Part shown: in pieces, positions 1 to 9,739 of the stretch
Position numbering within the stretch: position 1 is the first letter of the stretch
Layout: each line of letters begins with the position of its first letter
Assembly: GCA_015499995.1 (NCBI GenBank)
Contig: JADNRV010000103.1
Location: 124,001-188,000, forward strand
Origin: Flammula alnicola
Lineage: Eukaryota > Basidiomycota > Agaricomycetes > Agaricales > Strophariaceae
DNA: 64,000 nt
Direction of reading: 5' to 3'
Made by a program: the position numbers and the translations under genes
The notes under the pieces: generated by a model
The model's database searches: none
Told to the model about the DNA's origin: nothing
What the model saw: only the letters and a program-made list of their open reading frames with translations

Positions 1-3000
1 TCAGGACTTTGGCTACTACTTCCCATCTCTTCTCCGACATGACATCTGTCGACTCGTCGGCAATGCTGTCTGCTTCTGCCTGGGTGCAGCCTCCTTCATG
101 ACCATCTTGGTGTGGATCTCTTCTAACAATATTGCCTACCCCGCGGCAGGTAACCAGGACCGCTTTACTCTTCTGCGCATTAGTCAGTGTTTCACCTGAT
201 GCAATCCGCAGACGTTTCTGCTCTTCGATGTCCTTAACAGCCTGGGCGCAGATCTCGATGATCTCCTCCGCAACATCGAACATGATGCCCTTATTCTTGT
301 CTTGCAGTTTGGCTTCGGCGACCTATGTATAGGAACAAGTTAGTATCCCGTCTGCGGCATCTGTCGAATATCTCGAAAGAGAAACATACGATAACATCAT
401 ATCGTTGGTGAATGTCGCCCCACCGCTGTAGACTCCGGATCAACAAACGGACATCTCGCTCCTTGAGCTCCATCGCCTTCTGGCTGGCTGTCTTCCTTGT
501 TGGACCAGGTGCCTTAGGCTTCTTGGGTGCAGACGCAGGAGTGGGCTGGTCAACGTCCATACCCTCATAAGACACCTGAGCATGCGTTCATTTACGAGTC
601 TCATTATTGATCGACTCTTCTGCCCGTCGCTCATCCTCGTCCGCCTCGAACTTTTGACATTCGTCGAGAGGGATGATATCCTCCCAATTCATGTCATTCT
701 GACGTCGCTGACAGCTGCGAACTGAGCAAGGAAGTTCTCGCCACCGAGAGAGGCACCGACGCCTTCGCCCGCTTGCGTCGTCTCGTGGTCTTCGCATGGT
801 TCAGGATATCGTCAAGGTCCATTTCATCAAGTTTTTTTTTGCTGGTATCATCCTTATCTAACCTATTATCCACAAAGTTTGATTGAGCGATAAATGGCGC
901 ATATAACAAATGCATGCTTACATCTTCTGAGCACCATATTTCAAGGCAGCAGTCAATTCATCCTTGCTCGAATTATCAGGCTTGTTCATGTCTTTCGTGG
1001 GGCCTGGAGCTCAGATGGGCTTGTGACGTATCCATTTGGTTAATAACTGACCGAAACAGGGCGAGCACATGCGGTTAGAATAAACAATGTGTGCAGAGCA
1101 GGAAATATGATCACGCACTAGCATACTCGAGCACCTTATAAGAAAACACATACATCAAAGATAATGACGGTGTCCTGCAGGTCTCCAAATTGATACCGAG
1201 CCCACCAGCCCGAGTGGACAGCAAGAACGCAAAGTCCGGCGAGCCAGGGGCGTTGAAATGGGCGATCGACTTCTTGCGGGCTTCCGAAGCGACCATGCCA
1301 TCCAGACGCTGGTGTGCATATCCTCGGAGATGCATGTAGTCGCTGAGAATGTCCAGCATGTGGACCATCTGGCTGAAAATAAGCACACGGTGCCCGTCGT
1401 GCTTGAGGCGAACGAGGAGCTTGTCAAGCAGCACAAGTTTGTCTCTTCCTTGGTATCTGTGGGTGGTTCAGCACCATCGAACAAGTACGGATGGTTTGCG
1501 GCTTTCTTCAGCTCCATCGCTGCAGGTAAGAGGGTCAACCAACAGAACGGAAGACCAAGAACACAAGACACCCACCGATGTTGAGAAGACTGATATTGCT
1601 ATTGCCATTGGCACTTTTCACAAGAGCAGCAAAGTTCTATCATGCACGTTGAGCGAGGGATATTGGCGCCTACAAACAGTCAACCATACCTTGGTCAAGA
1701 TATTCTTGTAAAAGTGGGTCTGCATGGCACTCATTTCTACATGCAAGATCTGCTCGCTCTTCATCGGCAACGACGTAAGGACTTCCTTCTTCAGTTGCCG
1801 GAGCATCAACGACTTGAGCTGCTCATGGAGCTGCTTGATCTTCATCTCATGGTCGGCATCACATCCGTTAAATCGAATTCATTCGTCAGCGCAACTATTC
1901 GCAAACGTTCGTCAACCTTCATTCACGAACATGAAAAGAGAGAGAAAACGACTAACATTTCTTGGGCATGAGGAAATGCATCAACGAAAGCAGCTCTGCG
2001 CAAATAATGCTCAGTCAGCAAGCAAGGCACAAGGACGTCGAAAAGCACGCACCTTTCACGTTGTTTTGCAGCGGAGTGCCCGTAATGAGCAGCTTGGAGG
2101 CAGCATGGAATGCTCTCAGGGCTTCATACAGCTGGCTCTCCGAGTTTTTGAGACAATGTGCCTGTGCAGTCCGGCGATCAATGATCAAACCATATCTCGC
2201 AGGAAATATGCAACACACCTCATCAACAGCCAGCGCCTGCCACTTGATATCTGCCAGATCCTTCGCGTCTCGCAACGTCAGTTCATAGGTCGTCAACAAG
2301 ACATTCATCTTGAGCTTCTTGTTGGACGCGCTGAACTCGTACTGGCGGATGACTTCCCGAGCAGGGGCAGTTTCGATGTAGGTGATGACATTGATATCCG
2401 GCGCCCACGATGCAAACTGAGACTGCCAGGCAGTGATAGTAGAGAGAGGGACGATGACCAGGAAAGGACCATATTGCTGGAGTTTGTGGAAGAGGTAGGA
2501 AAGGAAGGCAACAGTTTGGACGGTCTGCGATGCAAGACGTATTAGACAGTAGATTAAGCTTAGAGGTAGTGCATATGATTTTACCTTTCCGAGACCCATC
2601 TCATCGGCGAGGATGCCATTCTCGCATTGCTCCACAAAAAGGCAAGCCAGTTAAGACCCATGAGCTGGAAGTCCTTGAGTTCGCCTCCAGTCGCCTCGAT
2701 ATAATCCGGATCCTTTTTCATCCTCTGGAATGGCGGCCGTCCGTTCTTGCTGTAAGATGTGCTCTTGTACGGGAATTTGGCCTCGGCCTCTCTGAGCCTG
2801 TATGCAGCAATCTGGTCTTTCGCGATGGGGTTGACGTCCTTCTGCAGCTCCCAAGTACAATGATCGTAGTTGAGACCTTGCCACTTGCAAAAGTACTCCA
2901 TATCGACATCGGCGGTCTCTCTGTGGGCAACGATGCGCTCGACATTGCGGACGGTCTCTAGTTCTTCCTTCTCACGCTCCTTGTCGAGATGAAGGGCTTT

Positions 3001-3450
3001 GGCATCTTCTCTTGAGAGACCGGGTGCTTCGAGATGGGCTTTCCAGATCTTGTATGCTTTAATATAGTTGTCGACACGTTTAAGGCCACGGAAGCGCTTG
3101 AGGAACTCGTACGTCTCGTCGGTATTGTGAAGATGTGAAATAATTTCCATTTAATATGGAATCGCTGGAAATGATAGTGTATTTGAAATAGGCTTGACCC
3201 ATGAGGAAGGGATAGGCACTTACCACGTTTTCGAACCAGACGTCTTCGGGATCATCCTCTCTACCTTCTTCGGACTGTGACCAAGGACAGCTTCAATCTC
3301 ATCTTCCTCTTGATACTGAATATTTGGGATGAACGCTGTTTCTTCTTTTTCTTGTGAGCGCGAGCGCCATATCGAGTCCGAGTCCGAGTCAGAAGAGGAA
3401 GGCTTTGGAATGGGGGCTGATAAGGAATTAGTTGGGTTGTACATGACGAT
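1..3450 (-). pseudogene. CHD1-type chromatin remodeller, decayed, 3' end outside window
   Basis: CHD1 is a nuclear SNF2-family remodeller with tandem chromodomains and a two-lobe ATPase. Seen in order: an acidic N-terminus (about 3444-3250), chromodomain segments (motif YFCKWQGLNYDHCTWE near 2870), motif I DEMGLGK interrupted by an intron (about 2590), VPLSTITAW (about 2450), motif II DE/AH split by an intron (about 2235), ITGTPLQNN (about 2070), HPYLFDGAE (about 1480), [13 protein letters not shown] (about 1200), then ELTAALKYGAQ (about 935) and a C-terminal region ending at the left edge. Defects: the reading frame must shift at about 3271, 3145, 2625, 1850, 1190, 985, 800 and 695. Between DTVIIFD (1155) and KVLEYA (1135) the roughly 60 residues holding the QAMARAHRIGQ motif VI are missing. 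Motif II reads AHCLKN where the family has AHRLKN. Splice sites remain canonical. It cannot encode a working remodeller as it stands. Confidence 0.85.
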
Positions 3451-3473
3451 GCCACCAGAGCAACAATGGTGGG

Positions 3474-4245
3474 CTATGTCGTACCCAACTTGCCTGACGT
3501 TGAGCCCGAGTGGGTGTCTGTGAATGCACCTCCCACGAACAACTGATCTCCATTGAGGACGAGCGACGTCACTTCTCCATTAAGCCCACCTTCAGCTATG
3601 ACGGCCAGAGCGCCGCTCTTGAATGCGACGATATTCGAAGAGCCGGACGCCCGACCAGAGGTGAAGCGGAATGTACCTCTGATGAACAAAGCGCCCGAGG
3701 AGTGATGCGCGACGGCATTGAGGCCCAAGTTGGTTGCAGTCAATCCGGCAGTACGTCCGAGTCCACTGAGAACATCGAATCCGAGCGTGTCTAATGATGT
3801 CAGTGTCGTGTTCGGGAAGACCTTCCTGCCATCAATCGAAGGACTAACGGAGGTCGACGTGCGAGGCCATTCCAAGAACCCGAAACCACGTGCCAGGCCC
3901 GCAACAGTGGACCCGTTCGTCGTCGAATTTCCGTTAGAAGTGGCATTGGCCGATGTCAACACCAACTGCACTCGGTCCGCCACAAGTTCATATTGCCCAT
4001 TTTGACCAGTGCCAGCAGGTTGATCAGCGAGCGCCATCGTGATTGTAGTGACAAAATCGGGTGATGAAGGCAGGATTGGGCCGCTGTACAACAGAGACGT
4101 CGCATCGTCTGTGTTCTGCTGAGAAATCGTCTGAATAAAGGGCGCGAGGCCGGCGCCAGGGAATACGGTAACCTTGACAGATGCTTGCACAATCCTGGAA
4201 GTTGGTGCACCCAGGAATGAGGTTTGGCTATAGACGGAGAATTAT
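3474..4245 (-). pseudogene. RAX2-like cortical marker protein fragment
   Basis: An open stretch starts in mid-protein just after an intron acceptor near 4233 and stops at 3474. It reads like the beta-propeller part of the fungal polarity protein Rax2: LADQP, QYELVADRVQLVLTSA, GLNGEVTSLVLNGDQLFVGG and NAVAHHSSGALF. Rax2 proteins are over 1000 residues with an N-terminal signal and a C-terminal membrane segment, and both are absent here. The fragment ends only about 25 bp before the CHD1-like fragment begins on the same strand. The family match is by recognition of the motif string. Confidence 0.7.
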
Positions 4246-4569
4246 AAATAATGAGAAACTCGTGAAGTGGCAGGCAAGGTTCGACATACCAGTATCGATA
4301 AACTCCTGAGCTGCCACGCCCTCCTCCTCCAATTTTTGGAAGAATCTTCAGGGCCTTGCGATTCTCAGGTGACAGCAGGTATACCGTTCAGGTGCTATAA
4401 CATTGTTAAGCAAACATTTACAGGGTGGGCTATGCTACATGCGTACCTTGTGAACCGCCAACTCTCGCTCCTGGAGAACGGTGAGCTCAGCAGGAAGAAC
4501 TGGAAGTCTTGGCTGTGAAATGATGTAAGTGAGCTATACAGCATCACGATCGAGGAGGCGACATACATA

Positions 4570-5526
4570 GCGATGTGTTTGGGGGTGTGTGTTGGCTGCT
4601 GATATCCACAAATATAGTGCCCATAGCATCTAATCTGGCCCGTTTTGCTCTTGAATGCTCTTCGAAAGCTGGCAGTAAAGGTCGTTATTGCTATGACGTG
4701 CAAAACTAAGTTCAACATACCATTATTGGAAGATTTCTCCATGGCATGAGTTCGATGCATTTTGCATTTCCTCCATTCCACCCTGCAGCAGTTCTCTTGT
4801 CTTCCCCGCAGCCTAGATTTGTGAGATCAATATTGAGCAGACACCATGACATGGATGGACGTCGTACCTGAGCCACATTGGTGTTCATTTCGACCCCTTG
4901 AATGGTGACGTCATTCAGGCGAAGTCCTAATTCACCATTCCTAACCGCCATACCATCATGGGCCTTGGTCTGTTGCTGGTACATCGACGCCAGGAGATCC
5001 TCGACTTCCTTGTTGCTGCCCTGTAAGTTTCCAATAGATTCTTTAAGGTGGTTGTCTCTCTGTTGCATGAATTCGCCTAGTATTGCAGAAACACGCTGCA
5101 GCAATTCGCCTTTGGCTTTCTCTGCATTTTCCCTCTCGCTGACAAGCATGTGGGCCAGAAGTTGGCAGAGGTGGATTGCTTGCAGAGTTGATTGAAGGTG
5201 GATTCGAAGCCCTCGCTCCAAGACGAGATTTCGGCCTTGAATGATTTACGAACAGCCTCGATCTCATGCTTGACAGCATCGAGTGTGTTGCCTTCGCTCG
5301 ATTGGAAAAGCTCCTGTGCTCTGTTGAAGTATTGCTCGACTTTTTGGACATGCGTTGCAATTGCCTGTTGTTCGGAAGATCGGAATTTCTTGGTTTCGTT
5401 CTCGAGGCTGGCCCTCCTTTCATACGATAACTGGCAGAACTCGGCAAGTTTCTTCGTAAGGGAATCCGTAAATGCGTGAATGAGTCTTTCGTTCTCCGAT
5501 GCCACCTGGTTATTCAACACCAAGAT
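4570..5526 (-). pseudogene. Kinesin-5 (BimC/Eg5) stalk and tail fragment
   Basis: Exons on the minus strand encode long heptad-type helix sequence resembling the coiled-coil stalk and tail of fungal kinesin-5, the tetrameric spindle motor: ENERLIHAFTDSLTKKLAEF, then LVSERENAEKAKGELLQRV, then VEMNTNVAQ joined through a GT-AG intron (4867-4813) to AAGKTRELLQGG. A frame change is needed near 5165, and an in-frame stop follows EIFQ near 4728. Further left (4510-4270) lies more spliced-looking sequence (LQERELAVHK, KLEEEGVAAQEFIDTG) that I could not assign. The matching motor piece lies at 6601-7170, with a foreign Pan1-like segment between. Confidence 0.65.
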
Positions 5527-6600
5527 GGGTTTGCCACAAGCATCAGGTTTTCTCCGAAAGCTGGTGCCGAGTATGGTCAGAATTTTCAACGGCAAAGACA
5601 ACATATTTGAGAACTTACAAAGATCCTCCGGCCCATTGGCTTCAAATGCATACAACAAACGAACACGATGTTCTGTGAATAAAACAATTAGTTGCGGCGA
5701 AAAAGACGAAATGCCAGACGGGGCTGCTTACGAATTGATTTGTCAATATCTGCCATGAGATCTGAAATTGGCTCAGGTGTCGGTTCGTCAACTGGAATGT
5801 GAGAAGGCGGCATGTCATAACAATCTTCATCTTCTTCGTCGGCTTCTGCGGTAGAGGGCAAGTGCTGAACATCCACGGGAGACGCATCTGCTGCACGATC
5901 TGCAAACCAGCCCACTGATTGCCTGTTAGAACGACCACTATCATCGTTAACCATTGGAACAGTTCCCGGAATTCGCTGAGTAGGTGGCGCAATGGAACTT
6001 GGAGGAGGCACAGGGCTAGGGGCGGCGTTGATGTGGGCAGGAGGTGCAGTATCTCCAAGCACCTTGTCTGAAACTGATGGAGCACTCTTGTCGACTGTCT
6101 TCTTCGGCTTCAACTTCATGCCGCCTTGAATCAAGTGCATCAATGCACTGACATCACCAGGCGCAGGAGCCGCAGCAGGTGCGGCTGAAGCAACAGGTGG
6201 GGCACAAGGTGCTGGAGCTGCAGCAGGTGCAGCAGGCGGAGGCAGCGGAGGCAGTGGTGCAGCAGGCGGAGGCAGCGGAGGCAGTGGTGCAGCACCAGAA
6301 GGAGCAGCTTGGACGACCGGAGCAGGAGGGCTGGGCGGTTTAGCAGTCTTAGCTGGTAACGCTCTTCCTCCAAACGTGAAGCTTCCTCCTCTTCCTTCTC
6401 TAGCTGTCGAAGCCTCTCTTGGAACTTTGCCTCGTGGTCTTCTTTCTGTTTGCGAATCGCAGCTTCACGAGCATGCAGAGCCTCTTCCTCTGGGTCAACT
6501 TCGGGCACAAGAGGAGGTACAGGCACTACAGGCGCGGGCGGTTTTGGAGCTGGAGCAGATGCAGCGGGAGGAGGACGAGGAGCAGCCTTACGAGGGCTCC
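5527..6600 (-). pseudogene. Pan1-like SH3/proline-rich actin-regulator C-terminal fragment
   Basis: The reading runs from a Glu/Lys-rich helix (EEEALHAREAAIRKQKED) through a Pro/Ala-rich stretch with a duplicated PLPPLPPPAA unit, then ALMHLIQGGMKLK, ADIDKSI, a GT-AG intron (5733-5673) and LLYAFEANGPEDL followed by FGENLMLVANP. The last two segments form the start of an SH3 domain as found at the C-terminus of basidiomycete Pan1/endocytic actin regulators. A frame change is needed near 6355. The SH3 domain breaks off at about 5527, where kinesin-5 sequence begins. The assignment to Pan1 rather than another SH3 protein is inference. Confidence 0.6.
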
Positions 6601-7170
6601 AGCTTGTTTCTGATGGATTTCGCACGGAGCGCATAGTCGAGGGTGGAAAGGGTTTCTTCGAGGTTGGAGTAAGCAGGCGATATTGTGGCAATGATGCAGG
6701 TTTTGGTTCGGCCACCCAGAGAATCTTGAAGGAGTCGTGTAAGTTTAGATTCCCTAGAGAAACTGGTTAAGTCGAAGCCTTGAATCGTAAAGATATGTTC
6801 TCACCAGTATGGAACATGCGAAGCCCTGTCTACGAGAGCATCGATCACTCGACCAAGGGTAAGCAAGCTTTGGTTGATCATCCCTGCCTCCCGTGCCCTC
6901 TTGTTCTCTGCTCCTGAACGTCCAATGTTCTCGGATCCAGCCAAGTCCACAAGATTCAATTTCCCGACCTTCAGCAAATCGTCGCCCATCGTTGTCATTT
7001 CCTTGATGTGGACGGTTATGGAGAATACTGAATGTGATCGACTGGAGTGGTCGTCGAACTTGGTGGCAGCGATCTGTCGACGCTCACTGCATAAGACGCA
7101 AGAGATGAGTTACGGCCTTTCCGATAGAGAAACATACGTACCTGCTGTGGCTTCCTATGATTGTGGCAAG
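6601..7170 (-). pseudogene. Kinesin-5 motor domain, C-terminal part only
   Basis: Minus-strand exons encode the switch regions of a kinesin motor: [20 protein letters not shown] (switch I), [15 protein letters not shown] (switch II), [38 protein letters not shown] and [14 protein letters not shown], with GT-AG introns at about 7140-7085 and 6835-6755. Expected sequence then stops: after SIRN (about 6603) the reading passes into proline-rich Pan1-like sequence instead of the kinesin neck. The P-loop half of the motor is absent upstream of 7170. The order, strand and retained introns show a DNA fragment, not a processed copy. Confidence 0.8.
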
Positions 7171-7351
7171 TGAATGGGATGGATCTACAATGCAAGGCAT
7201 GTAGGTTGTAGTCAGAGAGGCGGCAATGGCGATGGTGGCAATGGCGGTGATGCTGGAAACAGTGGAAAGTCCCGGCCCGGAGTGGTACGTCAGGAGGTTC
7301 AAATATAGCGCATGCTGCGCACTGCCTAAACTTACACCAAACCCACATACT

Positions 7352-7936
7352 ATGCCTGACGAAGTCATTTGCACTCGAACCATCGTACCATCACAGAAAT
7401 TTTCTGTCAAATCCAGGAACGGCGAGACCTCCCGCCCCTTTCGCGTCTTCTATACAGCACATCTTCGCCCATCTGCTGACTTGGGTTCCGTCGGCGACCT
7501 CTACATTACGCAAGGAGGAACCCAGATTTTCTGGAAGAAATTCAGGCAGGATGGAGTCACAACCACCTGGAGGGAGGTGGGAGGGAACGACCTTCAAATT
7601 TCTCATCCCCTGTATCCAAGCATGGTCCTCAAGGGCGGGCTCTGTCACCAGTACCCCCATTGGTGTCGAAAGGCAGCTGATTTATTCGAAGATGATATCT
7701 ACCAAGCTGCAAGGTGGTTTTGGGAAGATTATGGCCCTGGTTCTTCCAATAGGCCCATAGATCTGACTATTGAGTAAGTCTTACCCTGTCTACATATTAG
7801 TCTCATGATATCTAAACCACATTCAGTGTTGAATTTGATGAGCATGGTTCTTCCTCTACACCCATAGATCTGACTATGGAGTAAGTCTTATTTGTCTACA
7901 TATCAGTATTGTGATATCTCAACTGCATTCAGTTAG
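7352..7936 (+). CDS. Small protein with two C-terminal SUMO-interaction-like motifs
   Basis: Three exons (7352-7773, 7827-7880, 7933-7936) join in phase to 159 codons; the last exon only completes GAT and supplies the TAG stop. I do not recognise the globular part (about residues 1-130; motifs FRVFYTAHLRP, GGTQIFWKKF, WFWEDYGPG). The C-terminus reads PIDLTID and, 17 residues on, PIDLTMD. Such hydrophobic-acidic IDLT cores are the classical SUMO-interacting motif, so binding to a SUMO-modified partner is an inference. The second motif arose by tandem duplication of exon plus intron. A more upstream ATG at 7226 is in frame, but 7352 is preferred because the upstream part is low-complexity. It sits divergent from the kinesin fragment. 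Confidence 0.5.
7738..7934 (+). repeat. Tandem duplication of an exon-intron unit (about 106 bp)
   Basis: The unit starting TGGTTCTTCC at 7738 is repeated at 7844. Both copies hold CCCATAGATCTGACTAT, a GTAAGTCTTA donor and an intron ending in ATTCAG. Confidence 0.85.
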
Positions 7937-9559
7937 GCCCACTGGCTGAAATACGGATACATTGGGTTTGTGGCATGTAGCTTTCTTTGCCTTATAGTTC
8001 TCGTGCCTTATAGTTTGTCGCGTTTCTTTCCCTTATAGTTCCTTATATTTGATTTATGCATTATGCCTTATTCCAATCGGAATTCCAATTCGGCATCAGT
8101 GTGATTGAGACCTCTACAGAAACGACGAGAAAAGGCCACTACGACCACTAACTACTGAAACACTACGACCACTGAAAAGAGCTTCACCAAGTCTAACGAA
8201 CCCAATGAATATCGTGAGGTGAACATACCAGTCAATGAACGTCGGTCTTCACGGTGAGTCTTGACTTGACGGTGAGTTCTTGGTCAGAGGAAGAAGAAGC
8301 GCCGGCAGAGTCTTCGCGGGATTCAGGGATTCAGGCCAGAAACCGACGCCGTATCTGACAAGTTGCCGACTGCTGTGTAGCATCTTGGCGTCTTCGCGGA
8401 GGCAATGTTGATCCAGCTGCCAGCTCGTGCAAGGATGCGTGCAAGGATGCATCTCGATGTCAAGTTGAGTGGGGATCTTGAACTCGAAGCCTAGTTGACA
8501 GGAGATTGATATTGTGGCGAGCAGTATGGCGAGCGGGTGTCTAATGGATCAGGTTAGTCGAGACCGACGAAGCAACGGAGGATTTTCGGGCATGAGAATG
8601 CCAACGGAAGGTCTGCTACTGCGTCAGATTTTTCAACTGGACCAGCGGGGTTGGTGGCGCTGGTGCTGTCAGTGTTGTCGTCGAGGCTTGTTGTCGTCGA
8701 GGCTTTGTTGTCGTCGGAGGCTTTGGAGGACCAGGCAAACTGAGAGCCGTTGTCGTTAAAGGGTCGTCGAGCGCAAGCTCGATGGTGGGGCGGAAATGCT
8801 AAAATGCTAAACACTGGTCGTTACTTGCGGAGGGGTTGAACCCTTCCCCGCAGTTCATGCGGGTCGTCAAGGTGGGTGCGCGTAAAGTAGTGCAGATGGG
8901 CTGAAGTCGTTACTGGAGAGTCCTGGAAAGTGAAGAGAGGATGGGAATTGGGAAGCGGAGGTCGAAGCAGAGACTGAGACATCCGATGCTTAGTGTCAGG
9001 TTTCTTAACGGGGGCACTGGGGGTTGTCTGTGCAGGCTGGTCAATGTCAACACTGAATGTGAATTGCATGCGCTTGATGGTGGGCGTTCTGGCTGGCTTC
9101 GTGGTTGCATCGCCAGCGCTGCTTGATCATATCGGTGGAGTGGTTACATTTGAAATCGGGTGCCTTGAGCTCTTCGATGCTCCGTCCTTTCTCTTTGTCA
9201 AGCTTGTCCCCCATGCATTTGCTGAGCTGGTGTCGACATGAGATTCTGGAGATGCCATAACCTCCGACTCAAGTACTCAAGTCCTCGAGTCTTTGAAGGT
9301 TGCTGAACGCGATGAAAGACCAAGTCTAAACCTATGTGAAATGTGAATATGGTGAACAAACACGGGGGGTCGATGTACGATAAACATATCGCCTAGGCGA
9401 GATGGCTGACGTTGGCCGATATAATGACGACGACCAGCCACGGGCATGGCAGGGTGGTAGAAACAAAGCTACAGTGACATGCATGTCAAGAGGATGGAAG
9501 ATCGACGTGCCCCAAGATGAGTTCGAGCACGTGTTGTTGAGCGTCCGAGGACAGGTCGA
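7937..9559. other. No gene recognised; low-complexity and short repeats
   Basis: The sequence contains CTTATAGTT repeats (7990-8060), a doubled GTGCAAGGATGC (8425-8450) and GTCGTCGAGGCTT iterations (8677-8725). Open frames are short, Ser/Arg-rich and overlap on both strands, so none is supported. Confidence 0.5.
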
Positions 9560-9735
9560 GTGTAGTAGGTGGCGACCTTAGTAATGGCAATGTGCTTGAA
9601 GATGTCGTTGACGAAGCTGTTGAGGATGGCCATCATGCACACGGATGTCTGGATTTCGCGTGAAGAGCTAGATAGTGAGTGAGATGCCTCGGTGGCAATG
9701 CGCTTGAAGATGTCGTTGACGAAGCTGTTGAGGCG
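9560..9735 (-). pseudogene. Histone H2B relic with internal duplication
   Basis: The minus-strand reading starting near 9732 gives LNSFVNDIFKRIATEAS, then SSREIQTSV, then AILNSFVNDIFKHIA. These are the alpha-2 helix and the following SREIQT strand of histone H2B, with the alpha-2 segment repeated after the SREIQTSV block. The N-terminal tail, the alpha-1 helix and a proper C-terminal helix are not present. The surrounding open frame (9469-9984) has no histone character, so this is a decayed, rearranged copy and not a histone gene. Confidence 0.75.
9586..9733. repeat. 40 bp direct repeat inside the H2B relic
   Basis: Positions 9586-9625 and 9694-9733 match with about one mismatch (core GCTTGAAGATGTCGTTGACG), 108 bp apart. 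This is the nucleotide basis of the repeated LNSFVNDIF segment. Confidence 0.9.
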
Positions 9736-9739
9736 GTTG

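Noticed and set aside
1..3450. All frame changes in the CHD1 relic being sequencing errors
   Set aside because: Not excluded, but the missing block with motif VI and the adjoining gene fragments cannot be explained by base-level errors, and the multi-exon genes further right are error-free.
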